Below the pieces are notes generated by a model. It made no database searches, had not been told where the DNA came from, and was given only the letters and a program-made list of their open reading frames with translations. The translations under genes were made by a program, and so were the position numbers. From Cervus elaphus (lineage: Eukaryota > Chordata > Mammalia > Artiodactyla > Cervidae), in contig NC_057815.1 in assembly GCF_910594005.1 (NCBI RefSeq), positions 78,477,552 to 78,541,551 on the forward strand: a DNA stretch of 64,000 nt. Reading direction: 5' to 3'. Below are positions 31,961 through 43,914 of this stretch, in pieces. Each line of letters starts with the position of its first letter. The stretch's first letter is position 1.

Positions 31961-33444
31961 ACATTGGTCATGGTTTTACCAGTGTATCCAACCTGGAAAT
32001 GTTGGAAACTGCTTTCTTCTTTGTTACCACTGTTAGTACCTAGACCATAATCACTTTCTATGGTACTGACCCTTAGTTGCAAGTAAGAGGGGTTCCTGAC
32101 CCAGCCCCTATCCTTTGGAAGACTTTACTCTAGCCCTTGTCTGGCTAGGACACCTGGTCCATGAGACCAAAGGAAGGAGCTCACCTGAAGCCCAAATCCT
32201 TCCTTCAAGACGATGCTTCTAGACCCAAGAGGTCTTGAACTTGCTTCTGGGGATTGCCCAGCCTTCTTCCCTAGTAAGGACTATTCCTGAGGATAAACTC
32301 TGCCCCTGGGAGAGTTAGTCAACAGGCACCACTTTGTGAGAAGTATGGTGCAGCTTGAATGCGTGGGCTAGGATATCTACATTTATGTGTATGCAAGACA
32401 CTCTTGGTGCAGGATGGAATCAGGGGGAGGAGGGTTCCTGGAAAATACCAGGGACTGGTTTTTCTTGAGCACTATGTTGCAAAGGGCTGGAGTATTCCAA
32501 ACTTGAACCTCGTCTTCTGTGTTGTTCTCAGGGTTTATTCGTCAAGGTAGGAGGATAGAACATATTTTAATTAACTGTGTATGATTATCATTTACAAACG
32601 TTAAATATTTAAAAATATGATGTGTTGGTATTCATTTTAAATTTTGCTTTGATTTTACCTAAGTGTACACCCACCCAAGATACCTTGTCCTCCAACCCAG
32701 CATGGTTGGGGCAGATAGCACTTGGGATCTATTCCTCATGGAAGGAGCAGGGAAAAGTTAACCATTTCACACTAACTCCTTGCCTGCAGACCTGGATATT
32801 TGGTGTTATCCAACATGACCAAATCAAGTTACATGGTTAGGGGTTTTTTATTTCATGCCAGATCAGTGGGTTCATAGTGCTAAGGAAGCTTGAAAAGGTC
32901 TTGGTCTTGGCTACCTGTCCAAAATGCTGTGAACTTGTGGTTTGGCATGGTTGGTTTTTAAAAAAACTCTTCTCTTGGTAAACCAGTTTGAAGTTCTTTT
33001 CTGACGTTATTGCGGTTTCTGGTCTGGCACAATCTGGTTATAACCTTGCCACAGAAGTAAACTGTGGCCAAATTGAGATTTTACCAAGCACAAACCCATC
33101 AAGCTGAATAAGACATACTGCTTGCCCTCACGTAGTTTGTATACAGAGATAACTGAATTATAAGATAAACACCATAATTGGAGATACCAAGTGGGAACAA
33201 GGAGCAGTAAAATCATTTCCAGACCAAGGGAGACCGCAGGGACAAAACCTTTGGGAAAGGAATAGGATCCTGATATGTTGACAGATAGACGTGGAGGGGG
33301 ATAAATGAGTGATAAGGACAGATCAGGCAGAGGGAACAAGTTGAGCCCAGATATTACTATGGAGCTGTTCAGGGAACAAGGATCGGTCCTTTGCTGCTGT
33401 TGGAGAGTCGGTGAGAGGGAGCAGTGGGTATATTCACCAGGTGC
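31961..33444. other. unassigned unique sequence
   Basis: The 32.08-32.55 kb part is GC-richer than its surroundings and could be a divergent LTR or unique DNA. 33.1-33.3 kb weakly resembles the internal part of an antisense L2. No coding exon is supported. Confidence 0.35.
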
Positions 33445-33715
33445 TTTCTTGTTTCACAGCCTTCCTACCTGGGATGCTCTTCCCACATGCACATCACATT
33501 TCACTATCCTGTAGGGCTCCTATCTCTCCTTCACACCACAATGTAATTAAGTATCATGTAATTACATGTTAATATTTGCTCCCCTTTGCTAACATATTCC
33601 ACAAAGACTGAGATCATAAGATATTCCCACTTCTGGGCATGGAGTCTTGCCTATAATAGGCACTCCAAAAGTACTTGGATAATGAACAAATGTATGAATG
33701 AATGAGTTAATAGAG
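33445..33715 (+). repeat. L2 LINE 3' end
   Basis: TCACAGCCTTCCTACCTGGG, GCTCTTCCCACATGC, then ATAATAGGCACTCCAAAAGT and ATGTATGAATGAATGAG. Confidence 0.65.
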
Positions 33716-33839
33716 AATTGATGCACTCATTAATAATGCATTAATTGAATAATAAGGCTGGAAGAGTGGGTTGCAGTTAGATTGTGGAGGTACCTGAATG
33801 ACATGCTAATGAGTTTGGACATCATTTGGTAAATAAAGA

Positions 33840-34210
33840 TGTTTTATTTATTTCTTTATTCACACTCAAATAAATATCCATTCAAGTGTTTATTTTGTGT
33901 CCGTCATTGTATTAAATACCAAACGTAAAATGATCATTAAAACACTCTGCCAGGATCTTGCAGAACAGTAGGAGGAAGCAGATAAGCAAATCACTATAAT
34001 AAAAAATGTGGGAGATCTTTATTAGACGTATGTTCCAAGTATTTGAGAACATAGACAATGGGCTCATTTATTCTGCTTTTGGAGTGGGGGAGAGAGAAAG
34101 AGAGAGTGAATGTTACCCAGAAGAGATGACATCTCAGTGAGAAATTTAAGGATAAGTGAGGGTTCTCCATCTGAGAAGGAGATGGGAATATGTTATGGAG
34201 ACTTCTATTT
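33840..34210 (-). repeat. L2 LINE 3' region, antisense
   Basis: AAATAAATATCCATTCAAGT, GTTTATTTTGTGTCCGTCAT, then GATGACATCTCAGTGAGAAA. Degenerate. Confidence 0.5.
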
Positions 34211-35039
34211 CCAGAAATAGAGGACTGGATAGTGTAAAATCCTTCTGACAAAAAAAAAAAAAAAAGAAAGAAAAAGAAAAAGAAAGGAGGGGAAAAATGA
34301 GAAATGCTAGCTAAAAGGTAAAGTAAAAAAATTAAAGCAATCTAGCAGATTTTTCGAGAAAAGAACCCCTCAGAGGCTAAATCCAAAGTTGCAATACAGT
34401 CCCAGAGAGTTAAGCATTAAATCTGGCAGTTTCTCCAACAACTTACAACCTACAGTGTTTTGTTTGTTCTTGACAACTATCCTGGTAACACATGAGGAGG
34501 AAGACAGGACTCGAGAATGCTCAGAGTAGGAGTCAGAATAGAGATTCCTATATAAAATCAGGACCCCAAGAGGGCTGGTCCCTCAGAGAAACAATATCTA
34601 GGAAAACAAGATCCACCCAGTAAGCAGGTTGGCAAGGAGCAAGGTGTATTTCAGCTATGACTCTGAGTAAAGAGAAAAATTGCTTCCTCCAAGAGTTTCT
34701 ATTCATAAGTAAGTCATCATATGAACTTGGACTCAAATTCATACTACCTGTGTGTTTACAAAAACACTTCAAACCAAATATCAAAAGTAGTTCCTGAGTT
34801 CATTCTCTCGAGTAACTGGCAGGAGAAAATACTAATCTTCTGTGGTGGATTGCCATTTAAACCCGAGCACAAGGGACACCCACAGGTAATGTTTTAATAT
34901 CGTGTAAATAAAACTTCCAATGTACATGAGAAAACAAGCCACAGTAAATGAGAAATAGGCCCATACTTGGCTCATGCTGAATAAAAATTAAGTATTAAAA
35001 GCCTGATGAATGGTAGAGACAAACTTATTTGCAAAGCAG
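34211..35039. other. unassigned sequence with A-rich (AAAG)n tract
   Basis: An A/AAAG-rich run lies at about 34250-34292. No gene or family-level repeat identified in the rest. Confidence 0.4.
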
Positions 35040-35335
35040 AAATAAAGTCACAGATGTAGAGAACAAACTTATGGATACTAAGAGGGGAAGGGGGGTGGGA
35101 TAAATTGGGAAATTGGGATTGACTTAAACTGCTACTATACATAAAATAGATAACTAATGAAAACCTACTGTATAGCATAGTGAACTCTACCCAATGCCAT
35201 ACAGTGACCTAAATGGGAAGGAAATCTAAAAAAGAGAGGACGTATACTTATGTGTAACTGATTCCCTTGGCCATGCAGCAGAAACTAACACAACATTGTA
35301 AAGCAACTATAAAAATCAATGAAAATATTTTTAAA
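35040..35335 (+). repeat. L1 3' UTR end
   Basis: CAAACTTATGGATACTAAGA, TACTGTATAGCATAGTGAAC, then GCAGAAACTAACACAACATT and AAGCAACTATAAAAATCAAT are the standard 3' end of artiodactyl-type L1 elements. Confidence 0.8.
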
Positions 35336-35989
35336 TGTGATGAATGAATATGGTGAGCAGGCAGGTTTGGATAATAATAAAATAGAACTTCTAGAAAGTA
35401 AGAAAACAGCAACGAGTCAAAACCCTTATAGAATTAAGACAGATCTAAAGAAATTGTCTTAACACATTATTGACTGAGGGATTTTTTTTTTTTTTTTTTT
35501 CAGAAACTAATGCCTTCGGTTGGCAATTTACTATGTAGGTGAATATTGAAATGTCTCTGGTCAATGAAGTTTGGGTAACAAAGGACATATTAATACACCT
35601 CTGGTCAGTAAGTTGTAAATAGCCTACAGAGATCAAGATGTGGAAAATATGAAAAAAGTATAGAGACACAAAAGGATGTAAGGGGAAATTGGGTTAATGA
35701 TACATTGGGAAAAGCTAACATATCTAACTGGAGTTGCAGTACAAGAGAATAGAAAGATTTGTAGAAAGCAATATTAAGAAGATATTGAGGATTAAAAATT
35801 TTCCATATTTTAAGAAATAAACCAATTAGATTCAGAGAATTCGATTTCAATAAACTACAAGCAGGATAAATATAAAGAAATTAATAGCTAAAATGGTTGT
35901 AGTAAACTCCAAAGAATCCAGGAATTAGAAAAGACAACAGGGATTAAAAAAAAAATAAGGAAAAAGATCTTAAAAAAAAGTTAGAAATA
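35336..35989. other. unassigned AT-rich sequence with poly-T run
   Basis: A T-run of about 21 lies at 35479-35500. The right-hand part may already belong to the following L1. Confidence 0.35.
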
Positions 35990-37860
35990 ACAAAAGAGGA
36001 TCAAACTGAGATGCAGCAAAAGCTATGATGATTATAAGACAAAGCTGAAATTGTAGACAGAATGGACCAAAATTATAAATACCAAAGAATACAGATCAAC
36101 AAAACCATTTATGAAGAAATTACAGATCTGAACAGCTCTGCAACCATTAATGATAACAAATCAAGTGTTAAATTTTACCCCCAAATAAAAAGAAATTTGA
36201 TACAGATGGTTTTACAAGAAATTCTACCAAACATATTCAAGGAACCCATCATTTTAATTCTTGTGCAAACTCTTTTAGAGGGTAGGCTAAGAGGTAATAC
36301 TCATCAATTGATTTTATGAAGCTGGTATAACCATTAATACCAAAACCAGGTACATGCAATATGGAAAAGAGAAGTACAACTAAATTCACTGAGCGTGGAG
36401 GCAGTATTTTAATAAATCACATGAATAAAAATGACATGACTCTATACCATGAATGCAAAGGTGATTTAACATTAGGAAAACAATATAACTCACCACATTA
36501 AAAGATTTAAAAAGAACTTATATCTTTAATAGATACTGAACAAGAATAGGTAAAATTTAACACATAGTCATGTAAAAATATCTTATTAAATTTAGTCTAC
36601 AAGCAAATTCGTTATCCTAAAAAAAAAGTTTATCAAATTAGATCTATAACCTAGATCTTATATAATGGTAAAATCAAGAACAAGACAAGGCTGCCCACCA
36701 TCACCACTTCTAATGAACCTTCTGCTGCTCATCCTTACAAGATGGTAGGTCAGGAAAAACAAATTTAAAAAAATATAGAAATATTGAAAGACAGAAACAT
36801 AAATATTACTACTAGTCAATGATATGATTGTCTGGGCTTCCCTGGTGACTCAGCAGTAAAGAACCTGCCTGCCAAGCAGGAGATGTGAGAGACACAGGTT
36901 CAATCTCTGGATTTTGAAGATCCCCTGGAGAAGGAAATGGCAACCCACTACAATATTCTTGCCTGGGAAACTCACGGACAGAGGAGCCTGGTGGGCTATA
37001 GTCCATGGAGTCGAAAAAGAGTTGGACACAATTTAGTGACTAAACAACAACAACAAAATCTTTGTCTCCCAGAAAACCCAAAAGCATTTACTAATAAATT
37101 ACTAAAATTAATGAGAACATTAAAAAAGTTGCTGTGTTTAATTATTTAAAAAATTTTAAAGATAATATGTAAATAATATTATATAATTTCAGAGTAGCAG
37201 AGAATGTCTTAAATAAGACACAAAAAGCAAAACCCTTTAAAATCTATTAATTTAATATATTAAAAGTAAAATATGTTCACTGAAGGGCATAATAGAGTGA
37301 AATGCCAGCCACAAAATGAGAAAAAAAATATATTCTATACATATAATCCACAAAGAGTTGGTAGCCAGATTATCTCATATATAAAGAGCTTGCACAAATC
37401 AAGAAAATAGATGATCCAAAAGTAAAACTGGAAACTATGCATACGGGTTTTACTGAAGAGGCAACATGATGGCCAAAATCCGTGAAAAGTCACCCGGTCT
37501 TATCAGTCATCAGGAAAATACAGATGAAAACCACACTGAGACACCATTTTACTCTACTAGACTGGAAAAAATAAAAACTTTCACAAAGCTAACTTTTGAC
37601 TAGAAAGTAGAGCAAGCAATTTCTCTCTCTCTTTTTTTTTCACAGTCTCTCAGGGTAGCTATTTCAGTCTATACCATTTTACTTAGTAAAGATGAAAATG
37701 CCCTTCACTAGAGGAAACAGAAATGCTGCTTCTAGGTGTATTACACAGAGAAAGTCTTGCTTATGGGCCCCACTAAAACATGGATAGAAGTATTTATAAG
37801 TAAAAGTGGCTTCTAAGGGTTTAGTTTTCATAGAAATTTGAGAATAAATAGTTTAAAAAA
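35990..37860 (+). repeat. L1 ORF2 remnant, sense
   Basis: Sense L1 ORF2 landmarks in order: GAAATTCTACCAAACATATT, GGTATAACCATTAATACCAA, ACCAGGT, AACAAGACAAGGCTGCCCAC, then ATGATGGCCAAAATCCGTGA and ACAGATGAAAACCACACTGA. The frames are destroyed. A Bov-tA splits it at 36.8 kb. Confidence 0.65.
36834..37057 (+). mobile_element. Bov-tA SINE
   Basis: GGGCTTCCCTGGTGACTCAG, GATCCCCTGGAGAAGGAAAT, then CATGGAGTCGAAAAAGAGTT and a CAACAACAACAA tail. Nested in sense L1. Confidence 0.94.
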
Positions 37861-37899
37861 AGAAGAAAAAGATACCAATTGATAGCTTTTGTGTACTGA

Positions 37900-38340
37900 T
37901 GACAATGCCTCTTACATGGGCTTTAAGGACTGGCAGACTGGGCTTGAATCCTGACCCTCCTGTTTGCTGCATGCTCGTGTCCAACTCTTCGCGACCCTGT
38001 GGACTGCAGCCTGCCAGGCTCTTCAGTCCTTGGGATTCTCCAGGCAAGAATACTGGAGTGGGTTTCCATTTTCTTCTTCAGGGGATCTTCCTGACCCAGG
38101 GATCAAACATGCCTCTCTTATACCTCCTGCATCAGCAGGTGAGCTCTTTAACATGAGTGCTACCTGGTAAACTCTTTTGACCTTGGGCAAGCTGTTTATA
38201 CCCTGGAAGCCTTGGTCTGTGCCTCTATAGACTGAGGATATGAGAGCTATCTTAAGGATTGTGGTGAGAATTAGATATACTACAGGCAAAACACCCAGCA
38301 CATAGTAATGTTCCAAGGATGTCAACTACTATTATTATTC
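37900..38340 (+). repeat. MIR SINE split by a Bov-tA
   Basis: The left half (GGACTGGCAGACTGGGCTTG, AATCCTGACCCTCC) and the right half (TTTGACCTTGGGCAAGCTGT, AAACACCCAGCACATAGTAA, TATTATTATT) are consecutive parts of one sense MIR, separated by the SINE at 37966-38168. Confidence 0.75.
37966..38168 (-). mobile_element. Bov-tA SINE, antisense
   Basis: GCATGCTCGTGTCCAACTCT, CAGGCAAGAATACTGGAGTG, then GGGGATCTTCCTGACCCAGG. The head is degenerate. Confidence 0.9.
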
Positions 38341-38519
38341 CTCCATTGAACAGATTGGACATGACCTACTAAAAGGGAAAGGAGAAGAAAGGAGACAGCT
38401 ACTTACAGAACATTCCCAATGTTTCAGTCATTCTGTAAGAGGAGGACAGATAAAATCTTTAGGGCTGGGAAAATTGAAATTAGAAAAGAGTATTCTCTCC
38501 AGGTAAAGTGTGAAGTGCA

Positions 38520-38735
38520 GGCATGAGAATGTGGTGGAAAAGCACAGACTTAGGGACTCAGTACCTGCATCTGAGTCCTGTCTCCACCACGTATTCGATC
38601 TGTCATTTAAGCTTCTAGATCTTAGTTTATTCTACTAAAAGGAAATAATAAAAAGAAATTCTAGAAAGGAAATATTAATAATAATGTACTAGACTCCTGT
38701 GAGGATTTGGAGAGAAAATATGCACAAAGGCTCCA
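38520..38735 (+). repeat. MIR SINE
   Basis: GTGGTGGAAAAGCACAGACT, then TGCATCTGAGTCCTGTCTCC and ACTCCTGTGAGGATTTGGAG. Confidence 0.65.
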
Positions 38736-38770
38736 ATCTAAAAGGTTATACAGAAGTCTTTTGCTTTGTT

Positions 38771-38893
38771 TTAAAATTTATTTTTATTTGTAGGACAATT
38801 GCTTTACAATCTTGTGTTGGTTTCTGCTGTACAACATGAATCAACTATAAGTGTATATATGTCCCCTCCTTCTTGAACCTCCTTCCCACCCTT
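38771..38893 (-). repeat. L1 3' UTR end, antisense
   Basis: AAAATTTATTTTTATTTGTA, GGACAATTGCTTTACAATCT, then TATATGTCCCCTCCTTCTTG and AACCTCCTTCCCACCC. Confidence 0.75.
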
Positions 38894-39130
38894 CACCTCC
38901 ATATACAAAAGTCTTAATAGTATTAGCAATACATGTTTCTAGTTTTCATCCTTCTCTTTATAGAATTCTCCTCTCTGAGCCTTCTGGGCACCAAGCATTC
39001 TTGCTGTTCTATGGTTGCTGCTTCCTTGAGCTCTTCCTCCCATTCATTAAAAGTTACAGACCCCAAGTCTCATAAGTCAGGGTCATGGTGGAAAACTGGC
39101 TCATCTGATGAACCTATTTGTATTCATCTA

Positions 39131-39315
39131 TACCCTGCCCACAATGTGGGAGACCCGGGTTTGATTCCTGGGTCGGGAAGATCCCCTGGAGAAGGAAATG
39201 GCAACCCACTCCAGTACCCTTGCCTGGAAAATCCCATGAACGGAGCCTGGTAGCCTACAGTCCATGGGGTCGCAAAGAGTCGACATGACTGAGCGACTTC
39301 ACTTTCACTTTCACT
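39131..39315 (+). mobile_element. Bov-tA/BOV-A2-type SINE, 5'-truncated
   Basis: CCACAATGTGGGAGACCCGG, GATCCCCTGGAGAAGGAAAT, then GGTCGCAAAGAGTC and the TCACTTTCACTTTCACTA tail. Confidence 0.93.
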
Positions 39316-39325
39316 ATCAATAGAT

Positions 39326-39541
39326 AGGGACTGCCTAGGTGGCACTAGTGGTAAAGAACTCACTTGCCAATGCAGGAAACATAAGAGATGCAGATCCGAT
39401 CCCTGGGTTGGGAAGGTCACCTGGAGGAGGGCATGGCAACTCACTCCAGTGTTCTTGCCTGGAGAATCCCATGGACAGGGGAGCCTGGCAGGGTACAGTC
39501 CACAAGATCTCAAAGAGTCGGACAGGACTAAACATGAGTGC
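39326..39541 (+). mobile_element. Bov-tA SINE
   Basis: AGGGACTGCCTAGGTGGCAC, CTGGAGGAGGGCATGGCAAC, then AGTCGGACAGGACTAAACAT. Flanks ATCAATAGATA (39315-39325) and ATCAGTAGATA (39542-39552) are a one-mismatch duplication. It landed next to the tail of the previous SINE. Confidence 0.93.
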
Positions 39542-39552
39542 ATCAGTAGATA

Positions 39553-39869
39553 AATATGGATTCTCCCACTCCTCCTCCATCTTGTTGTCATGTTGGCTAT
39601 TAAGTAGGCATTTTAAAGATGAACCTTCAAGAGGGAAAGTCCTTTAATGAAAACACCGATAAGTGCTCAAAATTTTAGGTGGTCATGGCAGACAGTTGGG
39701 TGAGATTCAATGGATCAAAAAAAATTTCACATGATACCCCTGAGGCATCTTCTTCTTCATTGATTCATCACGTCAAACTTAAAGACTTCTCAATCTCCAA
39801 GTAAAGTTTGATAAAGCTTCTGGAATAAATAGGTACAGTTTCAGACATTGATATTAAAGATCAGTTACA
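39553..39869. other. unassigned unique sequence
   Basis: No gene or repeat supported. Confidence 0.35.
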
Positions 39870-40065
39870 AAGATGGTATCCTACTAGCATTTTATGCTGC
39901 ATGAAGAACTTTTGTATCTGTTGTCACATTTGGTCTTAATATCAGTCCTCAGAGAAGGGAAATAAGATGGGGCTTTCGACTCCATTTTGTAGATGAAGAA
40001 GGTGAAGCACAGAAGTTTAAGGAAATAACTTGCATAAGATCCTACATCTCCTTAGTGGCTGAGTT
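39870..40065 (-). repeat. MIR SINE, antisense
   Basis: TTGTAGATGAAGAAGGTGAA, GCACAGAAGTTTAAGGAAAT, then TCCTACATCTCCTTAGTGGC. Confidence 0.65.
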
Positions 40066-40948
40066 TAACCACACCTTTCTTGGGCTCCACCTCCCTGTCT
40101 GGTCTCTGGAGTACTTGGTCACACCTACTACCTGGGCCATCCAAAAAAGGATGGTGGGTGTGAGTTGCTAGGACCAGTTCCTCCTGTTAGTGCTTGGTAT
40201 TCCTAATTCCTGGAAAAACTAATTGCCAGGGAGGATAGTGGTGAAAAGACCAACAGCCAAACCAGAAGTCTAGAAAACTCATTGCAGACTGCTGGTCCTC
40301 ATACATCCTGATACATACCAACATGGTACGACAATCTGGTTACTCTGGATGCAGAAAGACCAGTTTTCCATCATAGGCTGAGAGCAAGTGGTGAGGGCTA
40401 CACCTATATCCCTTCCATCTTCCCATCCCATAGCCTTCTCAAAGTTTTTCCCATGGAGTGCAACAGGTGGTTGCCCCTTCCACTACCAACTTTTGAAATA
40501 ATAATTAGCCAGTCCTCCTAATGACTTAATAATCATGCCTTGCATGTCAAAGAACCTGGTATTTTCAGGTCCCTTTCATAGTCATTAATTACTTCTTCAC
40601 CCAGCTGCCTGGAGCTGTAGGTCACCTCAATCACCTTCAGGACGTGGCTTAGTCACCAAGACAGGCCGTGGATCTGCCGAAGGTCACCCAGCAGTGCCTA
40701 TAGCTCAGTCACCCCACCAGTCAGTGGAAATCAAGTTTATAAAGTCAGCCCTGCTCTCATACCTTCCTCCCCAGGGTCCAGTGCTCGCCTACTGTCTAAC
40801 TCCCCATTCCAGTTATCCTGGTAAAGCCTCCCATTCAAACTTCTGTGTCCTGATGCCCTAAGGGCCATGTTAAATAATGAGGCCATCCAATGCAATAATT
40901 TACATGAATGCATTACTGGTTAATAAGCCTTACATTATTCCCCCACAG
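40066..40948. other. unassigned unique sequence
   Basis: Moderately GC-rich, no ORF longer than noise and no recognised repeat. A candidate region for conserved noncoding sequence. Confidence 0.4.
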
Positions 40949-40958
40949 GTATGTGCAT

Positions 40959-41089
40959 CTTATTTTATTTATTTATTTAGGCCACACTGTGGGGCATGTG
41001 GGATCTTAGTTCCCCTACCAGGGATTGAGCCTGTGCCCCCTGCATTGGGAGTGTGAAGTCTTAACCACTGGACTGCTAAGGAAGTCCCA
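40959..41089 (-). mobile_element. CHR-type tRNA-derived SINE
   Basis: TTATTTATTTATTTAGGCCA, GGGATCTTAGTTCCCCTACC, then CTTAACCACTGGACTGCTAA. The 10-base GTATGTGCAT at 40949-40958 and 41090-41099 is the duplication. Confidence 0.92.
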
Positions 41090-41099
41090 GTATGTGCAT

Positions 41100-42170
41100 T
41101 TTAACAGACGATATTCTGCTACTCTGAAGCTTTCAACCACAGGGATGAAGTTCTAATGGTAGAACTCTAGGCATCAGTAGACAAACCACGTCAGCAATGG
41201 AGCTCTCTGGGCAGAAGTTCCTCACACAGCCCCACAGGCCATGTAAACATGAATTTTGTCCTGGTGCGGCCTCATTCCCCTTGTCTTGCTTGGACTTGGT
41301 CTTGGTCTAAGAGGAGCAACACATTTGGATGCAGGTGTAACACATTAAGAGCCAGAAACTGGGTCTCCCTTAACCTTAATTAATTCCACCTGACTCTACA
41401 TCCCTCAGACAGCCAAGCTGTGTGCCAAGCCAACCTCTACCTGGTATGATCTGGACCAGCCCAGTGTGAGGTGCCAGATTTTGGGAGACTCAGACACATG
41501 ACTCACAGTGGCTCAGTGTGTGCATGTGTGTGTGTGTCTTTGTGAGTGCTCATGCACACATGCACGTGTATCTGTGTGTGAGGCAGGTCAGCAAGGGTGA
41601 CACCTACCCAAGTCTTTCCAGCCAGGAGGCCTGTGGGAACCCAACAACTGAAATCTAATGAACTGCAGATGGATGACAATGATAGTTGAATTTCCTCTAA
41701 ATCTGTTCTCAACTTTGTGTTCTAATGAGGAGCTTGGGAGGTGCAAGCGCTCAGTTGTTAATTCCACAGTATTTACAAGGGGTTGAGGGGGAACTGAGTG
41801 GTTGCTGGAAGATCTCTTATTTATGCTGAAGTTATTAATATCAAAAAGGAATTGACCAAAGCTAGAAGTTAAGAGAAACAGGCAAAAGTGGAGGTGACTA
41901 CAGTTTGGAAAAGCCATCTTGATTAGTTGTAATTTTCTTGCAGATCCTTCTCTGAATGGAAGATTTGGAGCAATTTATCTGGGTGGAAAAAATTGGCCAT
42001 GAATTAGTGCGGCTGATGAAAGAAGATTCTGAAGCAAGCTGTCTTATCCTAGACTAAAAAAATCTCCTGTGGAATATTTGCTCTCTCTTCTTTTTCTCTT
42101 TTAGGGAAGCACTGACTTTGGGTTGTAGATCAAATAAATTTGGGTTTTTATAAATTCACCCCTTCCAAGT
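41100..42170. other. unassigned unique sequence with GT-rich tract
   Basis: No gene found. It holds an AP-1 consensus TGACTCA at 41499-41505 directly before a GTGTGTG-rich block at about 41517-41580. Confidence 0.4.
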
Positions 42171-42420
42171 TATATACATTGATTACATGACAATTCTCCA
42201 AGCCTCTGTTTTTTTTCTGTAATGATTTGGCAGAGTTTCTGTAATGATTAAGCAAGACAATAATAGTTATGATTCTTGTTTATGATATGATCATTGTTAA
42301 CATGTATTGACTATGTTTATATTAGTAGTACTAGTTTACAAATACCCTTGAGTTACAGAGCAGGAAACTAGGGTTCAGGAGGTGACATACAGGTACTTAA
42401 TAAATATTCATGTTCTCAAG
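42171..42420 (+). repeat. possible degenerate MIR
   Basis: TTCTCCAAGCCTCTGTTTTT, TCTGTAATGA and a later CAGGAAACTAGGGTTCAGGA resemble MIR pieces in mixed orientation. Weak. Confidence 0.3.
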
Positions 42421-43449
42421 ATAGCATATGCAAAGTCATTCTATTCTGGTAAAATTGAAAAGTATTTGTGTGGAAATAAAATGGAAAGGATATTGTAAAA
42501 TACTGTGATTTATCTAGGAGGTAGGTCAGTGCATAAATTTTTTCTTGTTTAGTAACCTGTATCTTCTAAAATGATTACCTATTACATTGTTAGGATGAAA
42601 AAAGTCATCCTTCACCACGGGGTAGAGGGTGTGGGTGGCAAGGATTAAAGGCTTCGCTCTCACCTACCGCCTGCGTCATCCGGGGCGGTTTGGGCTCAAA
42701 ACCCTGTTCTGTTCATTTAGCAAACCACCACCACAACCACATATGAGCTACAGCCTTGCAGAAAAAATTCAGAATTGGGCACTCACTGTTATTTCTGCTA
42801 TATGTGTTTTCCTTCTTTCACTTGCTTTTTAGCTTAGAATTACAAAGTGTATCAAAATCAGTAATTCTGCAAAGCACATTTGCTCTCTTTATGTACACAT
42901 ACATACATACACAAAAGCCTATTTATTCCTTCCCCACTTCTCTGAAGATGGGTTCTGAACATTTGACCAGAGTTCAATTATCTGTCACATCCACGTCTAT
43001 ATTTAGGGCCCAGAATTTTTAGCCTGAGAAAAGAAGATCTGGATACATCAATCTCACTGCCTTGGATCATAGAAGTATGAACTGGTAAAAGCATCTGGGC
43101 ATTGAAGAGGTGCCTAAGACCCCTTTGAGGACATGGGAACATGATTTTGTTTGAGGTCTGATCTTGGTACCATCTTTTTGTCCATCATGGTTAACCACAG
43201 TATCAGGGCAAGTTCAGAGCATACAAAGAGAGTTTTTGTAGAGGCGGGCTCTCTCCTTAAGGTACAGTATGGGCATCTGGTGAGTGGGAAAGTCATCCAT
43301 GCAATCCATGGGGTTGGCTTTAGTGGTAGGAGAGGAGGCTGTGAAGAATTCTCCTGCAGCCCACCTGTCTGGTTCTCCCACCCTTCAGGGCAGGTGACCC
43401 AACCACAGCCAGGAAAGACATGGCTGGTAATATTAACAATGGTACCCTT
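42421..43449. other. unassigned sequence with a small CpG cluster
   Basis: Six CpGs fall within about 70 bases (42618-42687), including TGCGTCATCCGGGGCGG, in otherwise CpG-poor DNA. No ORF is convincing. A (CATA)n patch lies at about 42895-42912. Confidence 0.4.
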
Positions 43450-43665
43450 CATTAAATTTTAAACACCTTAAATGTTATCATAAATAAGCCTCTGAACAAC
43501 CCTATGAAATAGGCATTATTGTTAGCAGCTTCTTTTCACAGTTTAGGAGTTGAGGTTCACAGAGGTTAAGTCACTTTGCTCATTATCAAACAGCTAAGTG
43601 AAAGAGTTGAGCCTCAAACCCAGGTCTGTCTGATTTCACAGCCCCCGTGCACTTTTTCTAGCAAG
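43450..43665 (-). repeat. MIR SINE, antisense
   Basis: CTGAACAACCCTATGAAATA, GGTTAAGTCACTTTGCTCAT, then TGAGCCTCAAACCCAGGTCT and GTCTGATTTCACAGCC. Confidence 0.85.
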
Positions 43666-43914
43666 TCAGACAGTCAAGTCTGCTTCAACCTCCCGTCCTG
43701 CCTTGTGTCTCCCGAGGCTTCACTCCTTTGCTGCAGGCACCCATGTGCGGTTCCCTGAACACAACAGGCACAGACTCACTGTTCTCTTTGTGTGTGCTTG
43801 ACCCTCAGCCTGGAATCCACCACCACAAAATATACTAAGTTATAAATAAATATATATACATGTACATATGCATAGATATACAATTTATATTTATGTATAT
43901 ATAGTTTTTAAAAC
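43666..43914. other. unassigned, AT-rich at right
   Basis: A TATATACATGTACATATGCA-type AT-rich tract at about 43845-43905. No other feature. Confidence 0.4.

Noticed and set aside
32080..32550. Retroviral LTR in the GC-richer block
   Set aside because: No TG...CA ends, primer-binding site or paired LTR could be seen, so it was left unassigned.
42650..42712. Hairpin GGTTT-GGGCTCA-AAACC as a tRNA T-arm
   Set aside because: The seven-base loop does not match the TTCRANN pattern and no other arms are present.
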